A DNA stretch of 64,000 nucleotides, from positions 34,166-98,165 of the forward strand of contig NZ_CP177152.1 of the NCBI RefSeq assembly GCF_050389775.1, given 5' to 3'. The translations under genes were made by a program, and so were the position numbers. The stretch is from Marinibacterium sp050389775 (GTDB lineage Bacteria; Pseudomonadota; Alphaproteobacteria; Rhodobacterales; Rhodobacteraceae). Every line of letters starts with the position of its first letter. The first letter of the stretch is position 1. Positions 33,724-42,241 of this stretch are shown here, piece by piece. Under the pieces are notes generated by a model, which was not told where the DNA came from, did no database searches, and saw only the letters and a list, made by a program, of their open reading frames with translations.

Positions 33724-35639
33724 GGTTCGTCACTCTCCGTCAATGAGCGCCCAAGCGTACTCTCGTCTTCTTCTTCGCCATCGGCGTCCAGCACGTCAGG
33801 AAGTTTCGTGCTCACCGGAGACGTGAACATAATTGGTTCTGAAGATAGCAACATATCGTGACCAGGGGCGAGCCGCACACGGATGAAGGCTGAGCCAGCG
33901 GATATCAGTTCCAGGAACGCCAGCAGGCGTCCGTGCCACTGCTTGTTTCGCCAACCCTTGCAGCCCGATCGTCTCAATCGATGCATCTTCTTCGCATCAT
34001 TGATTGGCTTACCTTCTGCGGTCCCATTGTCCTCTGCGAAGAGAACCCGCGCTTTCAGTCGAATATGCCAGAAGGGCCACAATCGAGGTATGGCTGACAC
34101 GCCATACTTCCACACGTGTTTGTTGGCGATATTACGCAGCATCGAAGATCGACGCCCATCGCCCTGCTGACCCCATCTTACCTTTTGACCGTTCGATGCT
34201 TGATCGGACGAAACATGAAAGCCAGTTGCACCAGAAAAATCATAGGAGATCATTCCCCGTTCCGCGCAGTGCCGTTCCCATGCGTTGCGAATGAAAAACG
34301 TCATGAGGTTAGACGCTTCCCGGGGCTTCATCTGAGCAACAGGTGCGCCATGCTCGACGAAGTCATCGATGCGGATCGACTCCTTCAAAACAAATTTTGC
34401 AACGCTTTCAAAACTTTCTTCGATGTCATGGGGATCAGCAAATGTAAAAAGACCACGACCGTGTTCCTTGGCCTCATAGGTTAGTCGCTTGACTTGGCGC
34501 TTGATCGTATCTTCGCGAATGACGCCACTGGCTTCATAGTAATGAATGTGATCTGGCATTTCTACGATCCGAAGCCAGTTTGATATCAATTGCTCTGGCT
34601 CGTTTACAATTGGAATAGCGCCACGTTTTCTAAATATGTCCCATTGCGGCGTGACTGATGCAGCTTCTGAATTGCAAGGAACGCGATCTCGCTTTAACGC
34701 TACAAGAAGTTTTTCTAAGCCTTCTGCCCATCCGCGCACGAAGTCTACGGGAACAGCATCTCTCAGGCCATCAAGGCGGATTGAGTTTTCTACTCTGAGC
34801 GGAATGACATACTTTGAATCGGTGATAGATTGACCAACTTCGATGGCCTTGTCGATCAGATCTAAAACATGATCATCCCTTGATGAGCTATCAGATGCGG
34901 TCACTAAAACCTTAGCTCCACGATGCTGCAGCGCAAGGTTCACTTCCTTTCGCCACCGTGTACCTGGTTCGAGTGTTAAGAGTTCAGAAAAAACCGTGTA
35001 GCCGTGGGATTCAAGCTTTGGGCCTAACCAAAGGATGAACTCGTCATCGTTCGGTCGAGAGCCGATGAGAAACACAACGTCGCGCTCTGCAATGACCTCA
35101 TCCTCTGGTGCCCTTATTGTTTTTGGCAAAAGGTCTCTTAGAACGGTAGGCGCTTGGTTCCTTGCCTCTCGTTCATCCAGGGTCTTGTCTAAGACCGTTT
35201 TCAGTACCGCACCGCTCGTCTCCCAAAGCCTTGGATGAGCTTCAACAATGTCTGGATTCGCACGCAGAAGACCTTGAAGCTCATCTGCGCCAATAATATC
35301 GCCAGCTTCTTTGGAAGCAGGGCCAATTATGCCTGCGAGCTCTGTTTTCCTTGCTGGCGTCAATGAAACTGAAGTTGTCAGTACGTACCGATCGGGATCA
35401 AGACGGTCTATCTTTGCGCGCTCTTTGCGCAACTCAGCTTTTAAAGCTGAATAACCCGACCTTGCATAGTGCTTTGACTGAAGTACAATGGTCTGAGATC
35501 CGCTGACATGCCGCCCATCGATGCCACCGTCAGGACCGTCGCCAAACTCTTCAAAGCGCTCTCCAATTTCACGACCGACTAAGTCGGCCGAAAGTGACTC
35601 AAAGTCAGATGGCGAAAGGGCATTAAGATCATAAGACAT
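33720..35639 (-). CDS. Mrr-like nuclease + TIR + APAZ effector of the short Argonaute
   Basis: 639 residues from ATG 35639 (MSYDLNALSP). Residues 10-130 resemble Mrr/PD-(D/E)XK restriction nucleases: DFESLSADLVGREIG, GPDGGIDGR (Asp41), IVLQSKHY (QxK at 54-56). Residues 187-290 form a TIR domain: RDVVFLIGSRPNDDEFI, then GTRWRKEVNLAL with the likely NADase Glu232. From about 370 onward is an APAZ-like region (FRKRGAIPIVNEPEQLI; PFWHIRLKARVLF). On target recognition by the pAgo, the effector would degrade NAD, DNA or both. Two catalytic domains in one effector is the unusual point. Confidence 0.85.
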   Translation of the reverse strand: MSYDLNALSPSDFESLSADLVGREIGERFEEFGDGPDGGIDGRHVSGSQTIVLQSKHYARSGYSALKAELRKERAKIDRLDPDRYVLTTSVSLTPARKTELAGIIGPASKEAGDIIGADELQGLLRANPDIVEAHPRLWETSGAVLKTVLDKTLDEREARNQAPTVLRDLLPKTIRAPEDEVIAERDVVFLIGSRPNDDEFILWLGPKLESHGYTVFSELLTLEPGTRWRKEVNLALQHRGAKVLVTASDSSSRDDHVLDLIDKAIEVGQSITDSKYVIPLRVENSIRLDGLRDAVPVDFVRGWAEGLEKLLVALKRDRVPCNSEAASVTPQWDIFRKRGAIPIVNEPEQLISNWLRIVEMPDHIHYYEASGVIREDTIKRQVKRLTYEAKEHGRGLFTFADPHDIEESFESVAKFVLKESIRIDDFVEHGAPVAQMKPREASNLMTFFIRNAWERHCAERGMISYDFSGATGFHVSSDQASNGQKVRWGQQGDGRRSSMLRNIANKHVWKYGVSAIPRLWPFWHIRLKARVLFAEDNGTAEGKPINDAKKMHRLRRSGCKGWRNKQWHGRLLAFLELISAGSAFIRVRLAPGHDMLLSSEPIMFTSPVSTKLPDVLDADGEEEDESTLGRSLTESDEP

Positions 35640-36023
35640 ATTACCTAAGGTGGTGTGAGTCGGGTTTGCATACAAGATGTTGTGTGCCGTCGCGGTAAAA
35701 TTATTGGATGCGCCCTCCATTTTTAGTGGTGCTCAGCTGTGGACTTCACACGGTTGTTTTCAGGTACATGGCAGGCGTGATCCGGCCGGTGGCTATTTCG
35801 ACTGGATTGTTGGCCAGTACGGTGTCATCTTTTCACCGCCAACCGCAGCTGCTTCCTTGAGTTTATGCTCGCAGGGGGGCAAAACTTCCCATCTTAGTTT
35901 GCTCGAATATGATGCGCCGGACACATGAGCGGAATGCTAAACCCGCGCACTTCATCGTGCGCTCAATTTCTTCAGGGAAGCGCTGATGGCTCAGAGGCAG
36001 ACAGCCCCTTGCGGAGCCGATCT
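35640..36023. other. Region between the Argonaute operon and the tRNA gene
   Basis: 384 bp with no supported gene. It must contain the promoter of the Mrr-TIR/Argonaute operon, though I see no clear -35/-10 pair. No copy of the tRNA 3' end, as would mark an attachment site, was found here. Confidence 0.5.
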
Positions 36024-36099
36024 TGGTGCCTCGGGCAGGAGTCGAACCTGCGACCTAACCGTTATGAGCGGTCAGCTCTAACCGCTGAGCTACCGAGGC
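36024..36099 (-). tRNA. tRNA with CAT anticodon (Met or lysidine-type Ile), CCA encoded
   Basis: Full cloverleaf on the minus strand: acceptor GCCTCGG/CCGAGGC, D-arm GCTC...GAGC, anticodon stem GACCG/CGGTT around CTCATAA (anticodon CAT), T-arm GCAGG-TTCGACT-CCTGC, discriminator A, and genomic CCA at 36024-36026. The 1-72 pair is G-C, so it is not an initiator. Elongator Met and Ile2 cannot be separated by eye. It lies between the defence block and the plasmid backbone. Confidence 0.9.
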
Positions 36100-36228
36100 A
36101 CATGGGGATCACTGAATGAGCGAATTCGGTGTCTTGCTCAAGGGTCTTAGGGGCAGCTTGGCGAGTTTTCTGGGCTTCCGCTGGACGGATGCCGAAAGGC
36201 ACTTCGTGTCAGTGATATGAAAAAAGTA

Positions 36229-36240
36229 AAAGCAAGCTTT
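36229..36240 (+). promoter_or_regulatory. AAAG-N4-CTTT leader motif, copy A (ArdC-like gene)
   Basis: AAAGCAAGCTTT, followed by GGGTTTTGCCGGATCCGG. First of five related leader motifs in 36-47 kb; it lies 131 bp before the ArdC-like start. Confidence 0.5.
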
Positions 36241-36371
36241 GGGTTTTGCCGGATCCGGAGTCACGGGGTGGGGGTTTGGCAGGGTTCTGGACGGACCCTG
36301 CCGTCCCCTCCAAGGGTGTTTTCCTGACGGTACCTCCGGGTCTGTACACTTCCCAGACATCGGAGATCATC

Positions 36372-37295
36372 ATGGCCAAATCCAGCAAACCAAAGTTCGA
36401 CGCCGCGGCATCGATCACCAACGAACTCATTAAGATCATCGACCGGGGCGTGCTGCCCTGGCGCAAGCCATGGACGGTCGGCGGCAGTTCCGTGCCGCTC
36501 CGCCAGAACGGCGAACCCTACCAGGGCGTCAATAACTTCCTGCTGACTATGCGCACCATGATGGCCGGATACACCTCGCCCTACTGGATGACGTTGAGGC
36601 AGGCGAACGAGCTCGACGCTAAAATTATCAAGGGCTCGAAATCGTCGGTGGTCGTCTATTACGGAACGGCCGAGCGCGAACAGGTCGAAAGCGTCCTCGG
36701 CGGGGAGGCGGAAACCGAAGACCCCAAAACCATCCCCTTCATGAAATCCTACCGCGTCTTCAACGCCGACCAGATCGAGGGGCTGGACCCTCGCTTCCAT
36801 CCCGCTGCGGCCGAACCGGAAATCCATCCCGAACGCGCACCGATCCCGCATATGCAGAGCTTCTTCGAGGCAATCGGTGCCAATGTCAGCTTCTCTGGTC
36901 GGGAAGCATGTTATGTTCCGAACCTCGACAAGATTTACATGCCCCCGATCGAGCTCTTCGAGAACCCGCGGAATTTCTACGCCGTCTGGGGTCACGAGCT
37001 GGGTCACTGGACGAAACCCCGACACCGCCTGAACCGCAGTTATGGCGACGCTCGGTTCGGAAACACGGCCTATGCCCGCGAAGAAATCGTGGCTGAGCTT
37101 TGCACGGTGTTTTTGGGTCAGAAGCTGGGGTTCTCCGCGCATACGCTGGAGCTGAACGCGGCCTATCTTGACAACTGGGTCCGCGTACTCCGCTCGGACA
37201 CGCGGGCGATTTTCAAGCATGCGGCAGACGCGCAGCGGGCCTGCGACTATCTCGTTGCCGCATCGGAGGCGGGGCAGGGGGAACAGGCCGCTTGA
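36372..37295 (+). CDS. ArdC-like antirestriction protein (ssDNA-binding + zincin)
   Basis: 307 residues from ATG 36372 (MAKSSKPKFD). The N-terminal ArdC ssDNA-binding domain shows LPWRKPWTVGG, YQGVNNFLLTM and ITLRQA-like WMTLRQANELDAKI. The C-terminal metallopeptidase domain has WGHELGHWTKPRHRLNR (HExxH at 208-212) and YAREEIVAELCTVFL. ArdC coats incoming single-stranded plasmid DNA and counters restriction during transfer. Located outside the mob region but on the same replicon. Confidence 0.85.
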   Translation: MAKSSKPKFDAAASITNELIKIIDRGVLPWRKPWTVGGSSVPLRQNGEPYQGVNNFLLTMRTMMAGYTSPYWMTLRQANELDAKIIKGSKSSVVVYYGTAEREQVESVLGGEAETEDPKTIPFMKSYRVFNADQIEGLDPRFHPAAAEPEIHPERAPIPHMQSFFEAIGANVSFSGREACYVPNLDKIYMPPIELFENPRNFYAVWGHELGHWTKPRHRLNRSYGDARFGNTAYAREEIVAELCTVFLGQKLGFSAHTLELNAAYLDNWVRVLRSDTRAIFKHAADAQRACDYLVAASEAGQGEQAA

Positions 37296-37334
37296 GGCCG
37301 GGGCTGTCCGGGCTGGCAGGGCGCGGTGAAAGGA

Positions 37335-37346
37335 AAAGGTGGCTTT
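37335..37346 (+). promoter_or_regulatory. AAAG-N4-CTTT leader motif, copy B (DUF3768 gene)
   Basis: AAAGGTGGCTTT followed by GGGTCTGGTGG, 39 bp before the DUF3768 ATG. Purine-rich GAAAGG precedes it, as in copies D and E. Confidence 0.5.
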
Positions 37347-37385
37347 GGGTCTGGTGGTTTCAACACATCCCGAAAGGACAGACCC

Positions 37386-37775
37386 ATGAGCCATGCCGAA
37401 CCCGCAGATTTTCCCGGACCGAATGCCACCGTCATCGCCTCCCAGAACGATGCCTTCCGCAGGTTTGCCTGTTTGGGCATCGCTCCAGATCAGGCGATCC
37501 AGGGCCGGCTGGTTGTGACCCAGTCCCTGATCGAGGCAGGCGATGGTTTCGTGACGGAAGCCGTCAAGGCCACCGGTGCGTTCGATACATTCGAGCCCGA
37601 GAACGATCCCGAGGGATGGCACGATTTCGGGGCGGTGACGATCCGTGGTGAGACCGTGTTCTGGAAACTGGATCTGTATGAAGCCAGTTCCGATTTTCGC
37701 TATGGGGCGGAGACGCCCGAGAACCCCGAGACCACCATGCGCGTGCTGACCGTCATGATGGCGCGCGACTGGTAG
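37386..37775 (+). CDS. DUF3768 family protein
   Basis: 129 residues from ATG 37386, with AAAGGAC upstream. Family pattern: NDAFRRFACLG, GRLVVTQSL, FDTFEPENDPEGWHDFGAV and VFWKLDLYEASSDFRYGAE. Plasmid-associated; function unknown. Lies between the ArdC-like and ParB-like genes in the same orientation. Confidence 0.85.
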   Translation: MSHAEPADFPGPNATVIASQNDAFRRFACLGIAPDQAIQGRLVVTQSLIEAGDGFVTEAVKATGAFDTFEPENDPEGWHDFGAVTIRGETVFWKLDLYEASSDFRYGAETPENPETTMRVLTVMMARDW

Positions 37776-37831
37776 GGCAGGCCCCACCCCAACCTTCCAT
37801 CACCGACAGGCCCGCTGACCCTCCAAAAGGG

Positions 37832-37845
37832 AAAGTGGGCCTCTT
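37832..37845 (+). promoter_or_regulatory. AAAG leader motif, copy C (ParB-like gene), imperfect
   Basis: AAAGTGGGCCTCTT followed by GTCCTGTTGGTTCCCGGATCCGG. The right half-site is degenerate, but the downstream GGATCCGG matches copy A and GTCCTGT matches copy D. It lies 78 bp before the start. Confidence 0.4.
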
Positions 37846-37923
37846 GTCCTGTTGGTTCCCGGATCCGGGGATCGGTCGCACGGAAACGCGCGGCCCTCTC
37901 AATCACGTCGAGAAGGACATGTC

Positions 37924-39897
37924 ATGACTCAGTCGTTCAAACCCACCACCGTCGCCATCGGCGACCTCGTCGCCCATCCCGCGAACGTACGGACCAATTC
38001 CCCCGAGACCTACGCCTCCGAGAATATCGCGCATCTAAAGGCCAGCATCGCGGTATTGGGCCTCCTGCAACCGCTGCTCGTCCAGAAGATCGACGGCAAG
38101 TTCGGGGTGCTCGCCGGTGGCCGTCGTCACGCGGCGCTCTTGGAACTTGCTGCGGACAAGACCGTCAAGGGCTTCACCAACCGCACGAAGATCGATTGCC
38201 GGCTGGTCCCCGACGATTGCGATGTGACCACCGCGCTCTCGCTGGCGGAGAACATCACCCAGGCGCCCATGAACGCCATCGACGAGTTCGAGGCCTTCGC
38301 GCGGATGATGGAGGTCGATGGCCAAACGCCGGAAACCATCGCCAAGACCTTCGGTACCACGGTTGCCGCTGTCAAAGGCCGGTTGCGCTACGGACTCATC
38401 CATCCCGACATCCGTGCCGCGGCCCGCGCCAAATCGATCACGCTCGATACGATGAAGGCTTTCGCCGATCATCCCAGCCAGGAGGTGCAACGCGAGGTCT
38501 TCGAGGCGCTCACCAAGGAGGACAACTATGTCCAGGCCTACACCGTGCGGAACGCGCTGAAGTCCCGCGGCGTCCAGGTCAGCGACGACATCGGGGCCTT
38601 CGTGCGGAAGGACTACGAGGCGCGGGGTGGAGTCATCGCGGCCGATCTTCTGGACGAGCATTCCGTGCTCGAGGATTCCGCGCTTGTCGAAACGATCCTG
38701 CTCGAAAAACTCGCCGCCGCCGCTGAAGAGGCGCGGGCAGAGATCGGCTTTGCCTGGGCGGATGCGGTCATCCAGTACGACTATGCCGCCATGGCGGATT
38801 ATGGCCGGGTCTATCCGGGTCCGGTCGAGCCCGATGAAAAGGGCCGGAAACGCGTGGATGAGATCACCGCCGAGCTTGAGAAACTCGAACACGAGATGGA
38901 GAACGAAGAGCTCGAGGACGAGGCGTACAATGAACTCTACGAACGCGTGGACGCGCTGGAAGCCGAGGCGCGGGACCTACAGGAGGCCTATGGCACCGAG
39001 GATCTTGCGCGCTCCGGCGTGATCGCCTCCTGGTCGCATGGCAAGATCTCCCTGCATGTCGGGATGGTGCGCCCTGAAGAAAAGGCGGAGCGGTCTGGCA
39101 AAGGCACCGGCGCATCGAGCGACAGGGGCGCCGCAGACGGCGATGAGATCACCTATCCCGCCTCGCTCACCGAGGATCTTAAGACCGAGCGGGCGATTGC
39201 GCTCGGCGCGGCGATGACGATGCACCCGGAGGCGACGCTCGACCTCACGCTCTTCAAGCTCGTCACGGATGTGCTGACCCGCGGTATGGGCGTCACCCAG
39301 GCGATCAAGGTCGATGCGCGACAGGAATATCGTAGCCACGCGAAGATGGACGAGATCGACGGCACCTCGCTCGAACAGGTGGCGGAAGCGCATGACGCGC
39401 TCGATCTCTCCTGGGCAGATGACGCGAAGTCCCCTGCCGACCAGTTCGTCCTCTTCCGTGCCCTTGACGCGGGCGAGAAGGCCAAACTCGTGGCCTATGC
39501 CACGGCGACCACCACGCAGTCCTGCTTTGCGCGGGACCGGCAGCGCGACAGCCTGATGCATGATTTCGAGGTCGAGATCATGCCGGACATCCGGGCGCAC
39601 TGGACGCCGAACGCGGCGCTTTTCAACCGTTTCAAGAAGGCCTGGCTCCTGAAGATCCTCGGCGAGGAACTGGGGCTCGCACAGGAGGCGGTGACATTGG
39701 CCTCTTCGACCAAAAAGCAAGTCGTCGAATTCTGCGACAAGCTCTTCGCCGAGCCCTTCGCTACGCTGACGGATGCGCAGCGCGCGGCGGTTGCTTCCTG
39801 GTGCCCGCCGATGATGCAGACGGCAGGTGTCGAGCCGGTTGATGCCAGCGAGGCCGAGACACCCGAAGACGAAACCGAGGTCGCAGAAGCGGCCTGA
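37924..39897 (+). CDS. Large ParB/Spo0J-like (ParB N-terminal domain) plasmid protein
   Basis: 657 residues from ATG 37924. Residues 5-110 form the ParB/sulfiredoxin-like domain: VAHPANVRTN, LQPLLVQKIDGKFGVLAGGR, then the LAENITQAPMNAIDEFEAFA box. HTH-like IAKTFGTTVAAVKGRLR follows. The central part is acidic and coiled (ELEKLEHEMENEELEDE), and the C-terminus is unlike RepB. Such ParB-like proteins on alphaproteobacterial plasmids are not the partition protein; a DNA-binding or CTP-dependent regulatory role is inferred. Confidence 0.85.
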   Translation: MTQSFKPTTVAIGDLVAHPANVRTNSPETYASENIAHLKASIAVLGLLQPLLVQKIDGKFGVLAGGRRHAALLELAADKTVKGFTNRTKIDCRLVPDDCDVTTALSLAENITQAPMNAIDEFEAFARMMEVDGQTPETIAKTFGTTVAAVKGRLRYGLIHPDIRAAARAKSITLDTMKAFADHPSQEVQREVFEALTKEDNYVQAYTVRNALKSRGVQVSDDIGAFVRKDYEARGGVIAADLLDEHSVLEDSALVETILLEKLAAAAEEARAEIGFAWADAVIQYDYAAMADYGRVYPGPVEPDEKGRKRVDEITAELEKLEHEMENEELEDEAYNELYERVDALEAEARDLQEAYGTEDLARSGVIASWSHGKISLHVGMVRPEEKAERSGKGTGASSDRGAADGDEITYPASLTEDLKTERAIALGAAMTMHPEATLDLTLFKLVTDVLTRGMGVTQAIKVDARQEYRSHAKMDEIDGTSLEQVAEAHDALDLSWADDAKSPADQFVLFRALDAGEKAKLVAYATATTTQSCFARDRQRDSLMHDFEVEIMPDIRAHWTPNAALFNRFKKAWLLKILGEELGLAQEAVTLASSTKKQVVEFCDKLFAEPFATLTDAQRAAVASWCPPMMQTAGVEPVDASEAETPEDETEVAEAA

Positions 39898-39963
39898 CCC
39901 TACAGGCGACCCGCTCCGACCGGGGCGGGTCGCACCCTTCCCTCCATCTTATAGGTAAATCCC

Positions 39964-40557
39964 ATGGCACTTCTCAGCTTCACCGCGGCCAGCGTCGCGG
40001 CGCAGATCGCGCATGCGCGCGGCTGTTCCACCTTTCTGCCCAACTGGAACGGGCCGGTCGGCAAACCCGCCCTAATCCTGATCGTCGGCAATGGCGTGCA
40101 TCTGCGCTCGAACGGGATCGATGGCACGTTGACACGGATCGTCACCACCGAACGCGCCGATCCCTCCTACACTTTCGCCGAGGGCATCAACCCGTTCCGC
40201 GATCCGGACTGGATGTCCGAACGACAGGCGGCGTTTCGCGATCTGACGGGCCAGTTCTACACGGACATCCTCGACGACGTGCAGATGCTCATCGATCGGG
40301 GCCACGACACCATCCGGCTGGCCACCGATGGACACACGATCCGGGTCTTCCTGCGCCGCGCCGCCGACTACCTGATCGGCGGCACTTATGATGTCCCCTC
40401 CGGTCTGGGCGGGACGTTCCGGGTGATCCTGAAGGACGCCACCGACACCGAAGCCCTCGTGCAGAACCACGGCAACTGCGAGGATTTCGACGAGATGCTG
40501 CCCTACCGGGTGCCGCTCGACGCGCTCATCGAAATCGATGACCGCAGGGTGGCTTAG
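39964..40557 (+). CDS. DUF3085-like plasmid protein
   Basis: 197 residues. KPALILIVGNGVHLRSNGID is similar to the DUF3085 core (LxLVGDxGVYLMSNG). The central part (YTDILDDVQMLIDRGHDTI) is helical. No catalytic motif recognised; function unknown. Follows the ParB-like gene by 66 bp, after a strong GC-rich hairpin around 39906-39932. Confidence 0.6.
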   Translation: MALLSFTAASVAAQIAHARGCSTFLPNWNGPVGKPALILIVGNGVHLRSNGIDGTLTRIVTTERADPSYTFAEGINPFRDPDWMSERQAAFRDLTGQFYTDILDDVQMLIDRGHDTIRLATDGHTIRVFLRRAADYLIGGTYDVPSGLGGTFRVILKDATDTEALVQNHGNCEDFDEMLPYRVPLDALIEIDDRRVA

Positions 40558-40654
40558 GCCCTTTCTCACGATCGCATCGCCAATACCCTGCCGCGCTTCG
40601 CGCTCTCGGGACATTGGCGACACAAGAAATCTCTCTAAGAGAAAGGACACTGAA

Positions 40655-41326
40655 ATGGGTTGGCTCTTCTACACCGACCGCCGCGTCAAAACTTACGCGG
40701 ACGAGAAAGCTGAAATCGCCCGGCTCTGCACCTTCGAGACGGATACGCGCAAGACGGTATTGCTCAAGGCCTGCAAGGTCGGCTCGACCTGGTATGCAGC
40801 TTTGAGGCTCACCAACATCGATGGCGCGCCGGTTGAAGACAGAACCTACGTGACCGATGCCGACGGGTCGATCACCTTTGGAGCCGTGTTTCTGACCCGC
40901 TATGACGAGGGCTGTTGGGGCTACAAGGACATGGAGGAGAGCGCCGGGCCCGTGGAGTCGCGCGCGCCGCTCAGCCTTCTGGCATTGCTCTCCGAGTTGA
41001 AGGATCCCGACAGCTATGCCCATGCCTGGCGTCAGCGCTGCCGCGACTGGGCGGCGATCCCGGACTACGACGAGGGTGACAAGATCAAACTGGCCACACC
41101 GGTAACGCTGACCGATGGCAGCACCTGCCAGATCGTGACCGCCACCCATTACCGGCGCGGAGGACAAAATCGCCGGTGTTATCGCATCGAGGATACCGGC
41201 GGACTCGTGCGTCTGTCGAAAGCCTCGCTCGCCGGGTCCGAGCTCCTCGGCTCGGCGAAGAGTGAGGCGAGTCCGGTTCTGGCCGAGTTTTTCGCCGGGC
41301 GGAGTGCTAACGATGCGCCACCTTGA
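40655..41326 (+). CDS. DUF6927-like plasmid protein
   Basis: 223 residues from ATG 40655 (MGWLFYTDRRVKTYADEKAE), with GAGAAAGGACA as ribosome site. The opening and VLLKACKVGSTWYAALRLTN, then DEGCWGYKDMEESAGP, are characteristic of a conserved plasmid family. Function unknown. Same strand as its neighbours and probably part of a loose plasmid accessory operon. Confidence 0.7.
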   Translation: MGWLFYTDRRVKTYADEKAEIARLCTFETDTRKTVLLKACKVGSTWYAALRLTNIDGAPVEDRTYVTDADGSITFGAVFLTRYDEGCWGYKDMEESAGPVESRAPLSLLALLSELKDPDSYAHAWRQRCRDWAAIPDYDEGDKIKLATPVTLTDGSTCQIVTATHYRRGGQNRRCYRIEDTGGLVRLSKASLAGSELLGSAKSEASPVLAEFFAGRSANDAPP

Positions 41327-41354
41327 GGGTCTGACCTCCTGTCTATCCTGCCTC

Positions 41355-41383
41355 TTGCAGAATATTAAGAGATTACGTATATT
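41355..41383 (+). promoter_or_regulatory. Promoter of the Phd/toxin pair
   Basis: TTGCAG (41355-41360) and TATATT (41378-41383) with a 17-bp spacer, 33 bp upstream of the antitoxin ATG, in a locally AT-rich segment. Confidence 0.6.
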
Positions 41384-41416
41384 CTTGCTAAACTAGAAAA
41401 TCTGTGGAGAGCCAGG

Positions 41417-41659
41417 ATGAAGCAGTTTGCAGCAGGGGAACTGACCCGCAACACGGGCGATCTCTTCGAGGCGGCGACCGTCGCCCCGGTCGCAATCACG
41501 AAGCACCGTAAACCGCGCTTCGTGGTCATGTCGATGGAGCGATTCCAGGCCCTGACGGCCGGTCGCGGGTCGCAGGTGGCGCTCGATGTGGCCGACATGC
41601 CTGAAGAACTGGGCAACCTTCTTGACCGGGGTATTGAAGAGCATTTCCGTGACCGCTGA
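41417..41659 (+). CDS. Phd/YefM-type antitoxin
   Basis: 80 residues. FAAGELTRNTGDLFEAATVA, then PVAITKHRKPRFVVMSMERF, is the classical Phd/YefM DNA-binding fold sequence. The C-terminus (MPEELGNLLDRGIEEHF) would wrap the toxin. It overlaps the toxin gene by 11 bp. Antitoxins of this type repress their own promoter. Confidence 0.85.
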   Translation: MKQFAAGELTRNTGDLFEAATVAPVAITKHRKPRFVVMSMERFQALTAGRGSQVALDVADMPEELGNLLDRGIEEHFRDR

Positions 41660-42068
41660 CTTCCCCGCCGCGGGGCAGGTCTTCGACTATCACTATCTCT
41701 GGAAGTGGCAGGCGGAGCGCGGCGAGACAGAAGGTCGGAAGAAGCGGCCGAGCTGCGTCGTGATCGTCGTCACCAATCAGGCCGGTCAGCACGTCATGTT
41801 CATCGCGCCGATCACCAGCAAGTCCCCGGGTCCGGGGCGGACGGCCCTGGAGATCCCCGAGACCGAGGCGCGGCGAGCGCGTCTCGAGATCGACGTACCG
41901 CTCTGGGTCATCCTGGACGAGTTGAACGCCGACGTTCTCGAGACCTCCTATACGCTCGAAGAACGGTCACCGCGCGGATCGTTCGGAGCGGCCTTCACCG
42001 ACGCGATCCTGCGCGAGGTGCAGCGCCTTCGCACCGCCGGCGGGCTGAAGCTGTCGCGCCGGACCTGA
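41649..42068 (+). CDS. PemK/MazF-like toxin partner
   Basis: 139 residues from GTG 41649 (VTADFPAAGQVFDY), which overlaps the antitoxin stop. GQVFDYHYLWKWQAERGETE, GRKKRPSCVVIVV and FIAPITSK recall the PemK/MazF SH3-like fold, where RP..VV and the central beta-strand are conserved. PemK/MazF toxins cut RNA. Pairing with a Phd-type antitoxin is a mixed combination; the family call is moderate. Confidence 0.65.
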   Translation: MTADFPAAGQVFDYHYLWKWQAERGETEGRKKRPSCVVIVVTNQAGQHVMFIAPITSKSPGPGRTALEIPETEARRARLEIDVPLWVILDELNADVLETSYTLEERSPRGSFGAAFTDAILREVQRLRTAGGLKLSRRT

Positions 42069-42187
42069 GTCCCGAACACCGGTAAGACGGACGCCCCGGT
42101 CTCGCCGCCTTCGCGAGAGATCGGGGTCCGATCTCTCGGACCTCCTCACTTTCCAAACTTCCAGCTGCCTCCAACGCTTGAAAGGGG

Positions 42188-42199
42188 AAAGGGGGCTTT
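42188..42199 (+). promoter_or_regulatory. AAAG-N4-CTTT leader motif, copy D (methylase/helicase gene)
   Basis: AAAGGGGGCTTT, preceded by GAAAGGGG and followed by CTGTCCTGTCAGATCC, 42 bp before the start of the 1418-residue gene. The leader also has AAGGACAGACGAC before the ATG, like copy B. Confidence 0.5.
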
Positions 42200-42241
42200 C
42201 TGTCCTGTCAGATCCGTAACCTGACTGGAAGGACAGACGAC

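Noticed and set aside
36261..37787. Long minus-strand open frame of 508 codons opposite ArdC-like and DUF3768 genes
   Set aside because: Shadow frame; the + strand genes have clear motifs, HExxH and ribosome sites.
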